From Selaginella moellendorffii (Eukaryota > Streptophyta > Lycopodiopsida > Selaginellales > Selaginellaceae): a stretch of DNA of 64,000 bases. The position numbers were made by a program, and so were the translations under genes. This document shows positions 21,394 to 32,099 of this stretch, piece after piece. How positions within the stretch are numbered: the stretch's first letter is position 1; each line of letters begins with the position of its first letter. The notes under the pieces are model-generated. The model searched no databases. It was not told where the DNA came from and saw only the letters and a program-made list of their open reading frames with translations. The DNA lies in contig NW_003314265.1 of NCBI RefSeq assembly GCF_000143415.4, forward strand, positions 1,322,446 to 1,386,445. The letters run 5' to 3'.

Positions 21394-23090
21394 TCAGTAG
21401 CTCGACGAGGCCAGGGTTATATGCCGGTCCACCGCATCGATCAGCTTCGCCGCTACTTGGCCCGCAAAGGTAGCCGTCCCTTCCATTATCTGCAAAGACC
21501 GAAAATCCAAACTTTCTTTCCAGAGTTTAGCGATGTGCTGATGGATCGCGTCTACCTTGGCAAGATCAACGCGGAGGAGAAAAGAAAGAAATAGAAAAGG
21601 AAAAGAGAAAGAAGAAAGGAGGAAGGAGCGAGCACTACCTTGGTGTTGAACATGAAAATGTGGTGCTCGCCAATACTGGCTCCATTGGCGTGGAGTAGAT
21701 CGAGGCGGAGCTCGTCCAAGCTCCTCAGCACTGCGAGGAGCACGTAGTTGCGTCGTCTCCTCTGGGTGAGCTTGATATTCACTTCGTCGTCCACGATCCT
21801 GACGTCGATGTGCGTTCCCATCTGTGATGTTCTTTGCAGCCAGGAGCTCCGGAGCTGCGAGCCATCGCCCAGGAAAGTTGTCTCTTTGGACACTCTCGTA
21901 CCTCCCGGCTGCTGCATCGCGGTGGTGCTCTCCACGTCCGTGGCCGAGGGATCGTCCGGTGACGCCTTGCACCGCTTGTTGGAGCCGCGTCTCTTCTCCT
22001 CGACGAGCAGCTGCAACTCTTGGACGGTTCTCTTGAGCTCCTTGACATAGTCGATGGCGTCCGCGACTATGGAAGCTCTATCAGCCTGCGATCATAGATT
22101 GGAGTGAGACTTCGTTCGGCCAAAAGAAAAATGCAGCACAGCAGAAGAACGAACAGCATGGACAGCAGGCCGGAGGCTCAGGAATGCGGAACGAACCTTT
22201 GAGGGGTTTGGGACCAAGGATCTCAAAGTCTGATACTTCTCGTTGAGGTATTCGCGCCGCTGCCGCTCGGTTGCAAAGTGGTTGATGCCTCGGCTCTCTG
22301 CTCCTTTGGCGAAAGTGAAGTCCTTCTTTTCGAACAGGCTTGGAAAGAGCCGGCGCTCTTCGTGACCGGCGCTGTTATCTCGGTCTTCATAGTCCAGCAA
22401 GCCAGGGGGACGCATTATACCCGGCTTCGAGCTCGGGTGGTCGGGCGGATGAGGCAAGGTGTGGAGCAAGTGCCTGAAGGAAGGCTGGGGAAGCATTTGC
22501 TGTCCGTGGAGATGAGAAGAGTCCCCTCCTATCTCGGCGGCGGTGAAGGATGACACTGCGGGATGGCTCAGCTTTTTGGAGATCACGGAACTGAATGGTC
22601 CAGAGATAGTTCCTCCTGAAGCACAGCGTGGAAGCTGGAGAAGGCTCAGAAGCTCCGACTCTCTTCGGAACTTTGGTGGCGTGGAGTTGCCGAAGAAGTT
22701 TTGCTGCTGCTGTTGGACTTGGATGTGCTGCTGCTGCATAAGCATCTCCTGGAGGACATGGACGTTTTCCTCCCAGGTGGCGGCAGTGGTGGTGGAGGAT
22801 GTGGCGGTGGTGCTGGTTGCTGGCTGCTGCTGCTGCAACATGTCGTGGAGGAGCTGGCCATGGTCATCCAATTCGAATTCCGCGGAAGGGACGTTCAACT
22901 CCGAGCTAAGTTGTGGAGCGTCACTTAGCGCCAGATTCGAGGCCTCGAGCTGCTTCTCGAGTGTGTCAGTAAGATCCAGCAAGCCAGCGCCGGTGTCGGA
23001 ACCCAGGCCCCCTTCCAGCGTGAAAGCTTCCGAGGAGCGAGCAAAGTAGTTGTGATCCTCGTAAAGCGTGGTAGCCCCAAAATGCTGCAT
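21394..23090 (-). CDS. bHLH transcription factor, bHLH10/89/91 (tapetal, subfamily II) type
   Basis: Three exons (23090-22197, 22085-21639, 21489-21394) encode 478 aa. The N-terminal 240 residues are low-complexity with Gln, Thr and Pro runs typical of activation regions. The basic helix-loop-helix starts at NHFATERQRREYLNEKYQTL (His-Glu-Arg DNA contacts, so E-box binding is expected) and continues across the first intron as ADRASIVADAIDYVKELKRT. An ACT-like C-terminal domain (VNIKLTQRRRRNYVLLAVLR ... IFMFNTK ... ATFAGQVAAKLIDAV) closes the protein. This layout is that of Arabidopsis bHLH10/89/91 and rice TIP2/EAT1, which drive tapetum and sporopollenin programmes; a spore-wall role here is inference. 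A TATA box is at 23341-23347, about 250 bp upstream. Confidence 0.9.
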
Positions 23091-23340
23091 TTTGATCCTC
23101 CTTCACCCGACCACGAGACGGCGACGAGGAGTATGTGGAGAAATCGAAGACAAGGCAAGAAGATTTTCTCTCGTTTTCTTCTTCTCAAATTTTTTTTCCC
23201 AGGTACCTTGCTCCTGATGCTAGCTCATCTCGACGCCGACGATGGCGACAAAACGAAGGAGAAGAATGTTGTCACCTCTTGCTTCCGGTTTGCTGGAATG
23301 AAGGCCCTCTCTGGAAGAAGACAACGAGAGGCATTCAACA

Positions 23341-23347
23341 TTATATA
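23341..23347 (-). promoter_or_regulatory. TATA box of the bHLH gene
   Basis: The complement reads TATATAA in the context GCTATATAATG. The roughly 220-nt leader that follows may contain a 5' UTR intron, because a donor-like GTACCTGGG and pyrimidine tracts are present between. Confidence 0.5.
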
Positions 23348-23776
23348 GCGACCGAGGGGTTCCTCCGTTCCGTTTAAAGCCGTCCTTTTTGTTCCGGTGC
23401 ACGGTAGCAACGAACTCGGTTGCACGCCAAGTAGTACGCCGGGGTATGCAGGGCCACCTCGTTTTCTTCCGCTTCGAGCTTGATCTTTATTCCCTGCGAG
23501 TGAGGTGAGCTTCATGGTGGGAATGCGTCGGTGACTGACTCTTGTTTTTCATCCCGACTGGCAGATGATATCGACAATCTCCATCACCAGCGGGGATTAC
23601 AACTCCTAGACAGGGAAGACCATGCACATAGGAGGCTATAAGTGTAGTCCGCTATGTGCTGGCTTTCTAGGAGGCACGGAGCGAGGACTGGCTGGTACAG
23701 TAATTGTCCCAGCCCCTGCCATACCAAGTTAACGACGAGCGCTTACACGGGGTACGTCATACATCCGTCATGCTTA

Positions 23777-23814
<38 letters not shown>

Positions 23815-24704
23815 TAGAGAGGTTTTTATGCTTGTTGGAGACGCATTCTTTGGCATCTTAGTCTCGGTCTTTCGTCGTATCCCTTTTGCTGAGCTGCTCA
23901 TCTCAGTGTTGCGAGAATTTTCCTCCAAGTTAGACGTTTCTGTCTCCGCACTGAGAGTCGTCGTTCGATCTGAATAGAAACGTACTGTCGTGTAAGACGT
24001 CTTTGATCTCAAGGGAATTTTGGGGGTTGCGGAGTCAAGTGGCTTTGCTTTTGCGAGCCTCCGCACTGGGCCAATATCAACATCATTTTCTAAAGGGCAT
24101 CTGTCAAGTAGTCGCTTCGTTTGATGTGCATTACTCGCTTGAGAGAGCTTTGCGCGTTCATCTTGAAGCTAAACTAATCTCCTTTCTGTACTGAACAGGG
24201 AGTAGAGCATCGGTGTCGTTGCGGCGGCATGCAAATTTATCATCTCGTCCCACCGAGAAGCTCTACGACGAACAAAAAGTAGTAGTATCGTACCCGCGGG
24301 ATTATGGACTGGCATCATGTTCTTCACCAAACTTGTCCAACTCGAGTATTTCTGTGACGCAACACAGCCTACGATCTCGACTGGCAACGGAAAAAGCTGC
24401 GAGAAGACGAGGAACAAGTGGCTGGCAGAGGCAGACTAAACCAAAGCATCAGAGAGTCACTCTCCGGAGGCATTACAGGTTCTTGGTAGCAGCGTCGCCG
24501 TCAAAAATCATTGGAAAGGAGAAACTCGAGTCAATCCGAGGGATGGTTTCAACACGCTTGGGATGAGGCCGGGCTTTACCATTTTAAAAATGGCAGGATC
24601 TTGCACGGTTTTGCCTCGGGAGTACAAGCGTTCAAAGAAGGCCGAGAAAGTTTTCTCCTAAAGACCAGGTATGTGTTTTTCTATCTCGTTGGTTTCTCCT
24701 TTTT

Positions 24705-24741
<37 letters not shown>

Positions 24742-25374
24742 TCCGATGTACACTCACAAGAATTGTAGATCGAGCTCGGAGGCACCTAACAATCAAAGTC
24801 GTCGATCGACCGCCTCTACCACTCCAAGCTAGCAAGCGGTCCCTCCCTCCATCCAGCGAGGTTTGTAAGGAATCCATTCGTTTTTGTTTCCTTCTTCGAA
24901 TTTATTGTGCTAGTGGCGTTCCTAGCGCTGTGATTGATCGTTTTCTCTCGTGATCCTTGCGCCAGGCTAGTTTTTCCGCTCCTTTTATCATCGTTGGAAT
25001 GATTGTCCGTAATTGGTATCGTTAGATTGAGTCACACAACTTTGGTGGCGCTGCGAGGCCTGGTAATTCTCACATTTGATCTTCGTATCGTAGCTCCACC
25101 ACTCACCACTTTTTTTTTCCTCCCTTGCTTTGCAGGATCGCTTGCTCGAGCACAAATCCGGCATGAAAAACCGAAAGCGATCCCCGCTTTCCTGCATGCG
25201 GGACATTGTGATGTGTAACAAACACACGGGCCGTACGCGGTACGAAAAGCGATCGATCTCTTGCGCGCCAGATCCAACGGCTGCTTTTAAGTTTTATATT
25301 GTCAACGGGATATTCGGGATCTATTTGAGTTTTTAGGGCGATTTAGGGTTTTAGCGAATCCCGGTAGCGATGCG
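23348..25374. other. 2-kb divergent intergenic region with two microsatellites
   Basis: This lies between the bHLH gene (leftwards) and the long helical-repeat-like gene (rightwards). It contains a (GT)n run at about 23779-23812 and a (CT)n run at about 24706-24739. No conserved coding sequence is seen. A CAGGTATG donor at about 24669 and TTGTAG acceptor at about 24769 around the CT tract would fit an intron in a non-coding or 5' leader exon, but this is unproven. Confidence 0.5.
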
Positions 25375-28300
25375 ATGGAGCTCAGCACCGCGAATTCCCA
25401 GCTTCCATCGCTTGGATCTGTTCTAGGCGGCTTAATGCTGGCAGATAAGCGCGAGATTAATCGCGCTTGCTTGCCGGGGAATTCCAGCAGTAAGTTCTTC
25501 TATTTTTTCTTTCTAGAGGAGATTGATTTGCATTGAATGTATAGGCACGAATCAGCGCTTGGTTTATTTGTTAGAACACGTGAAATGTCTCTCCAACGAC
25601 GAGGGAACAATTGTGAAGATTTGTGTTACTCTGCTAAGAGACGTAAGTTTTTCTCTCTCTCTCTCTCTCGTTTATGGTTCTCATTTTCTTTTTTCTTCCT
25701 TTCGAATACCAGCCTAAGAACCGGAAGAAGGCCCTTCTTATAATTCAATGGCTGTTTCAAAAAGACGAAGCCTGGAATCCAGTTGTGAAGACTCTCACGC
25801 TCTTAATATGCTCCACGGAGTTTGATCGCTATATCAAGTTAGGGAGCTGCTTGGTCGTCAAAGAGCTGCTAGATAACATTTCGGGACAACGAGGTATGAA
25901 TCCGCAGAAAGAAAAGATTGGGCTTTTGACTTACATGAGGCATCTAATCTCAGAGTTGGCGTCGAGGGAATTCCAGTCTGCGACGATATTCTCAACGTGC
26001 GTGCCTCACCTTGTTGGACTAGTTCGTGACGCCAGGTCCGATTTAGTTTCGATAAGTTGCGTTATCTATGCTGATATTTCAGTGTCAAGGACGGGAATAA
26101 GATACTTCCCACACGACTTACGATTGCAGCTGCGGATTGTGCGCTGGGAATCACCAAGTTTCTCGCCTGCGCACAAGACACGAATCTGGATACTAGTCTC
26201 TGGGATCAACGGGACAAAATATTGGCTCTCGTCTCTGAGCTCTACCAGGTACAATGCTTGTACACTACTTTGAGAACCTTTTTGTTTCACTTTATTCTTT
26301 CGAAGTGGAATTGCGACACACGTCTGTTGTATGCAGCCGGATTGATGCAGGTCCAAAATCATCTTCGTCAAATTGCAGCAAGTGAAGGTCAGAGCCAGTT
26401 TTACTTTTACAAGCGCTGACATGCTCAAGTTTTTGCAGATAAATTCCTTTCGAGCTCCGTGCTGAGATTATGCTGGAAAGAATACAGCAGCCTTTTGATT
26501 TCCGATGCACACACAGCATCTTTTCCATCTCAGAGTTTTCAAAGATTTTTTACGGGGCTACAGGTACTTTCGTCGTGATAAAAGCATTGACTTTTAGCTT
26601 GATGTTAGTGGTTCTATCACTTGTAAAGCACCATATGCCAGATGGGGATCGTGAAAGCGAAAAAAGCTGGTCTAAGATGCGTTGCTATTTTCTGACGTGC
26701 CTCGCTCTTTTACTTGGACATCTGGACGCTGACAAACTTGATTCCCTATCGCTTGATGATGGAGAATTGTCACGACTTCTTTTGTGCATGGTAAAAATCA
26801 ATTTTATTTTCTTGATGTGCTCTTAACATTTACGCAGCTATCTAGAAACGAGAAAGAAACCGTGGTTATTGCAGTTGCGATATTGAGGTTTCTTCTGTCC
26901 AAATTCATAAACACCGAGAAGACGAGCAAAGATTTTATGGTCACATTTGAGAAGAGTTTAATGGAGGCTTTCTACAGAAACGAAAGGCCCTCAACCACGA
27001 CCGTCGACTTTGTTGCAGAGTATTTTCTACTGTATCCTGTGTTGGCATTTGTTAGCATTCATGGTTCCTTCTTAACAGTTTTAGCCATCCATCGCCAGAT
27101 TTACAAAGAGTGTTTCTTCTGATTGATTCGGAAAATCTCTGTCGGCGACAAAACGGTATTGACATTCTTGAAACACTAGTGCGAAGAGTTTGCGACTCAA
27201 AAGCTTTGAACACTTCGTCTCTAAGGTTCGAAAGTATCACATCAACTACTTGCGTTTATCTATCCGCTTTGACAGTCATATTCTTGCAACGCATTTGTTG
27301 AAGCGCGTCCACGATGCGGTACTCATGGATCGTACTAGTGCCTCAGCGTTGTTTGTAAAACTTGGTAAGCACGTATCACTTGAAAATTAACGTCTAATTT
27401 ACTTCTACTGCACTATGATACCCAGATCCATCAGTTGTAATGCCTTCTCTTATCCAACTTCTATACGATCCCGATCAGAAAGCTCAACATTTTGCACGTT
27501 CAACGCTTCTTGCCGTTTTAGAACACAATTCGGATCAACGGCAAGCTGTGTCTGTCCTCCTGGACTGTGTTCGGTGAGTGCATTAGCCGAATTTTTCTGA
27601 TGGCTTACATGGCTGTGGTTTTTCAGAAATCTTTCTTTAGCTTCTCGAGCTGGAGAAGGTGGAACGAGTGTCCTCACCAGAAAAACAGGTATATTTTTTA
27701 GCTGCTTCACAAAAGCACTAAAGCTTCCTTTTTATGCTAGATATTGATCAAATAATGAGGCTTCTGCCATCTTGGGCTCCTTCGGTAAGTGCCAGATACT
27801 GTATTGGCTTATGGTTAAAACAATACCTTGGAACAGGTGAAAGACTGGAACGTTTTGGCTATTTTCCTCCTTGAGAAGATGTTCAGTGATCCATCAAATC
27901 CTTTGCTTCCAAGGTTTCTGAGTGAAATCAGTAGCCACTTGGCTGATGTGCACCAACTCGTTTTCGCGCGCACGCTTCAAGAAATGTTGGAGGTTTCCAC
28001 GTAAGTTCAGTCAAGAAAAAGAAAGAGCACGCGACATACTCGTGTTGTTTTTGTATGCAGCAACAACAAGGACGTAGGCGATCAAAATCTCTTTCGGAAT
28101 CTTAGTCCACTGCTTGTGTTGAAGCTACTGCCTTTGAGAGCTTATGATGCAATCGAATGTGAAGAGCTATACGCGCCTCTACAAGGCAAGCTTTATGATC
28201 ATTTGTTGTTTCTTGTTTTACTAATTTACTGTCTCGCACAGGATTGCCACTAAGCTCCTCCATAACAGGCATGCTGATTGAATGGTATTGTCTTTACCAA

Positions 28301-29607
28301 CGTGCGACCATTTCTCATTCTTACGTCTAACAGGATGTGTACCTCCGAATTCGATGATGTGCGGAAGCTTTCAGCCGAATTAAGTGGACGTCTTCTTCCT
28401 GAGGCAAGTGTATTCACCTCACTGTCGAAAATGATAACTTGTTTCCTTTCAGGTACTGCTCCCGCTTGTGATTGATCAATTAAGAAACGCTATGAACAAT
28501 ATGGATATATTGGCAGTTAAGTCGTGCTTGTATTCAATCTGCAGCTCACTTATGGTACTGGACTCTTTTTTAGTCTTGTAGACGGTATTAATCTAACGTG
28601 CTTCTACGCAGACGAGGGGTTGCCAGAACCTTTCCAATGACGTAATGGGGCAAATCAAAGCTCTCCTTACAACAATGTTGCTCTGGCCTACAAATTCAGA
28701 AGGTATATAAGTGCTCTAGTTTATACCAGAAAAACAAATGTTGACTTTGCACCATCTGCAGAAGTCCAGAAGGCACAACATGGCTGTATCGATTCTTTTG
28801 CTTTTATGATCCGTGCCGAGTTTAACACCTCAATGATTCAGATGATCGACAAAGGTACGAAAGATGGAAGAAGTTCCTTTCATTCTAATTATCGTTTTGC
28901 AGATGAAGGAAATAAGGTGGAGCGAGTTATAAATGTCGTTATGTCTTGCCTGCAAAATCGACCGTATGCCATAGCGACATTGTGTGGCACGTCCCCAGCA
29001 GATTTTTGCGGCTCGGTTAGTATCCAGGACGCCAGTTGTGTTGCTGCTCCGGTCAGTTTTAGAGTGTGCATGGCAAACGTCCTTATAAGTTCCTCCTCCA
29101 AGATAACAGCCAGCTCTCATGATGCATTCTTGTCAGAAGTTATTCCGGTGGTCTCCGCGCTGCTTAAGGTTGGAACTTGAATTGGAAATCTTGTTCTAAC
29201 GGGACTCTTACTTGCAGAGTGAAAGCGAATCTATAGTAAGAGCCGCGTGCGTTCAGGTGCTGTTTAGTGCGGTCTGTAACCTCAAGGAAGCAGCATCATT
29301 GCCCGCATACGCAAAGACTTTGCTCCATATCTCCCTCGATAGCCTGAACAACGACAAAGCAGCAGACGAGGTAGCAAAAGTAAATCTCGTTACTCTCAAA
29401 AGGTCCCGAAATCCCCTTCTGTTCCTATAGGAGAGGCTGGCTGGCGTGAAGCTGCTCGCTGCGCTCCTTGTGCACGAATCCATTCTCAAGGAAGTCGGTT
29501 CCTCACTGGTGAATGCTTTGCAAGTTCTCTCCAGAGTTTCCAGGGCAGACCCCTTGCCGGAAGTCCGCAAGCTCTGTGAGCAGCTTCTAAGCTGCGTTTC
29601 TTCCTGA
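25375..29607 (+). CDS. Long multi-exon helical-repeat-like protein, family unknown
   Basis: Exons I can phase: 25375-25489, 25545-25642, 25713-26035, 26083-26248, 26351-26387 and 26439-26563. They are followed by at least a dozen more, ending in ERLAGVKLLAALLVHESILK and a stop at 29605-29607. Introns are 48-110 bp. The protein (roughly 1,000 aa) is almost all alpha-helical Leu-rich pairs with no catalytic motif, for example FLSEISSHLADVHQLVFART and VMPSLIQLLYDPDQKAQ, which suggests an ARM/HEAT-like solenoid scaffold. I do not recognise the family. The join after 26563 is not resolved: the next good frame (VVLSLVKHHMPDG) needs an acceptor I could not place, so one splice site is non-standard, a frameshift exists or my model is wrong. 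Start: the upstream ATG at 25370 hits a stop quickly, so 25375 is chosen. Confidence 0.7.
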
Positions 29608-29651
29608 CTTCCATGTGTGAAGGTAAACGAAAATCGTTTTTTTTTTTTTAA

Positions 29652-30080
29652 TTAGTAACACCATTCAAGGTAACCGTTGTTGTTTGCTAGGTGAGAGTCG
29701 AGAGAAAAACCGGTCCAGCGATCCTTTTGATCGTATCCTTTGCACCACCCAGCAAGATCAACATACCTGCCTTCTCCATAGACTTCGACAGTGACGATCC
29801 TCATGCCGTGGCAAGTGGAAGAGAAATCTCGTCCCGGGGTGACAAGGTAATTATCATCGTTGCCAATGTAATCGTTAAGGTTGATATACGCTTTCTTTGG
29901 CCATCCATAGCTCCACTTGCAGCGAGCTCTCAAAACACCTGACTTGTAGTACTTGTAGCTTGAGCAACTTGTTGAAAATGATCCACAGTTTCAAGCATGA
30001 AGTTTGAAAAGTTTTATCACAATTAGAAATCTACATACGTGGGAAAGTGGTAAGATCAGCAACAAGATGATCCAGAGCAT
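29652..30080 (-). CDS. Cyanovirin-N homology (CVNH) lectin, secreted; splice or stop anomaly
   Basis: Reading 29984-29652 gives 110 residues in one open frame with the full two-repeat CVNH pattern. It starts GSFSTSC, then YINLNDYIGNDDNYL (first I-x-L-N-x-x-I-x-N), then RDFSSTCHGMRIV, then WTGFSLDSHLANNNGYLEW (second L-D-x-H-I/L-A-N-x-x-G-x-L). Four cysteines (about C7, C22, C58, C81) sit at the two CVNH disulfide pairs. Upstream, an ATG at 30080 opens MLWIILLLILPLSH, a clear signal peptide ending at a donor-like CAC|GTATGT. The two blocks are in the same frame but separated by one TGA, and no AG acceptor stands where the domain begins, so either a non-canonical splice joins them or the copy is recently damaged. 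CVNH proteins bind high-mannose glycans; here a secreted lectin is inferred. The 3' end lies 44 bp from the convergent gene at 25375-29607. Confidence 0.75.
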
Positions 30081-30275
30081 TTCTTCTCTCTGGTTTTCAT
30101 GCTTTTCATGGAGTCCCGCTAGAAATACCAAAAAAGAAAAGATAGAAGTCAATATGTTTGATCACAGAATCGACATTTTCGCTGGAAGTTAAAAGAAGAT
30201 TCAAATCTAAGAGAAATTATTTTATTCAAACAAACGAATCGAGAAGTATACAAGGGGCCGGAGCTCCAGAAGACC

Positions 30276-32012
30276 TCAAACAACATCGGTGAGAGCTCTC
30301 CCTTTTGTTTCGATTGGAAACGAGAAGATCAACGCAGCTGCCATGGCGGAGACGAGCGTGAAGAGCATAATGGCGAGGGAGTGGTGGCACGTCCTTACAA
30401 GCGCCACGGCTACCAGGGGACACAGAATGCCTCCGATCCTGGCGAAAGAGTTTGCGGTGCCCAAGCCCGTTGTTCTAGAAGAAGTTGGATAAACCTTCAC
30501 GAAAGAACATGATCAGTGATGATCCAACGTAAAGTTAGTTACAATACAAGCTCACCTCCGGCGCGTATACGTATAAGATGGTGAAGGAGCCCATGATACA
30601 AGCTCGAGCTCCAAACAAGAGGAACGTAGTGACACCTTCCGGTTGGGGACTAACCAGCGGCGATAAGAAGAGACCACAGAAAATAAACAGGACCGCCATG
30701 GACACCTTCCGGCCATAATAGTCGACCATTGCTGCCGCGATCATCAGTCCAGGAAGCTCTGGAGAGAAACAACGTAAGGTCAAAACCGCAAGAGCTTTGA
30801 GACGAACTTACCAGCACAGCTCGTTATCAAAACATCTCGAAAAACTGGATCTTTGGAGTCGCCGGAGTGAAGGAGCGGCGAATTTTTTCTCGCGGGGGAG
30901 GCGAGCTTACACCTCGTCTGCTGGCTGCTCAGCTGCGACGCCAGCAAAACCAGCCCGTAATAAGTAAAAGCGTTTGCAAAGAAAACCAACCAGAGAAGTA
31001 TGGTGGATCGCAGCAGTGGAGGCGAGAAAAGCACCGCAAACTTGGAGAAGAACTGGATCGGGGGGTCTTTCACCGCGATCACTGCGTTGCTGCCGGGAGT
31101 GGGAGTTTTTTCACACAGGAGCTGCGTGGCTTCCAGCTCCACCCCCTCCTCGTCGTGCTTGTCACCGGAGCAAACAAATCTCCCCTGCGGAAGCTCCAGC
31201 TTGTTTGCAGCGGCCATTTTCTTGAGAATAGCCAGGGCGCTGGCGGTGTCTCCTTTTGCCGCATAGTATCTCGGTGACTCTGGTACCAAAGGATAGAAGA
31301 TCAGTAGGAAAAGGAGCGGGGTGGACGAAACTCCCAGCAGCCATCTCCATCCCAGCCTCGGCATTATAGTCTCAAAGAAGAAAAAAAAACAAAAGGAAAA
31401 AAGAAAGATGGTGAGAAAAAACGCGAGATAAATTACTTACGCGTACCCAAGCTAGAATGGCCTCCAGGATCGAGCCAAGCGTCCAGAAGACCGAGAAGAT
31501 CACCATCAAAGTCCCGCGGTTTGGAGCTGGAACAAACTCCATGAACCACGACGACACCACCGGGCCGCCGCCAAGCCCGATCCCAACCAGAGCTCGCAGG
31601 AAGAGCAGCGCGTAGTAATTTGGAGCGAAGGAGCTCAAGAATCCGGCAATGAAGGTAATCACGGCTGTCGCAAAGAAGCCAATCCTGTGCCACGGATCTT
31701 AGCTCCAAAACTATGGAAAAAATAGTTTTTTCTGAAGAAATCATACCGTCTTCCTTTGGAATCGGACAGCACACCCCACGAGTAAGCCCCGATCATCATC
31801 CCCGCGAAGACGACGCTGGAGATGGTGCTCTCTTGCCGCGGGGACAAATCCCAGAGCTGCTCCACGGCCGGGCCGACGAAGGACAGGAGCATCATCTCCA
31901 TCGCCTCCGCCATCCACGACATACCTGCGTAGACGAGGATCAAGCACTGGAATCGCCCAAACCCTAACGACTCGATCGCGTCGTCCAGGGTGAAGACGCG
32001 CTCTTCCTCCAT
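30276..32012 (-). CDS. Organic cation/carnitine transporter 7 (OCT7/NiaP)-like MFS transporter
   Basis: Five exons in phase (32012-31747, 31684-31441, 31370-30812, 30758-30556, 30494-30276) give 496 aa with about 12 membrane helices. Diagnostic blocks: MGFG-like SLGFGRFQ start, WMAEAMEMMLLSFVGPA in helix 1, WGVLSDSKGRR (MFS loop 2-3 motif), GLGGGPVVSSWFMEFVPAPN, PRLGWRWLL, VPESPRYY, the second-half repeat VDYYGRK, VYAPEVYPTSSRTTGLG and IETKGRAL. This is the plant OCT7 group related to bacterial NiaP nicotinate transporters and animal SV2. Substrates (nicotinate, trigonelline or carnitine-like cations) and membrane are not decided by the sequence. The long loop between helices 6 and 7 is not spliced out: an apparent donor at 30912 gives the wrong frame. 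Its ATG is only 87 bp from the end of the upstream PPR gene. Confidence 0.92.
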
Positions 32013-32099
32013 TCAGGAGGCGAGAGAAAATGTGAGCTCAACAAACCCTAAATCTAGCCAATGGTGTGCCAAGTCAGCCCTAAAGTAAAAGCCCCACGT

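Noticed and set aside
29691-29942. Plus-strand 83-codon frame antisense to the CVNH lectin
   Set aside because: The minus-strand reading matches a full two-repeat CVNH domain; the plus reading has no domain or splice context.
30850-30912. Intron in the OCT7-like transporter after SQQTR
   Set aside because: The only acceptor available gives the wrong frame, while the unspliced reading stays open and in frame through DPVFRDVLITS.
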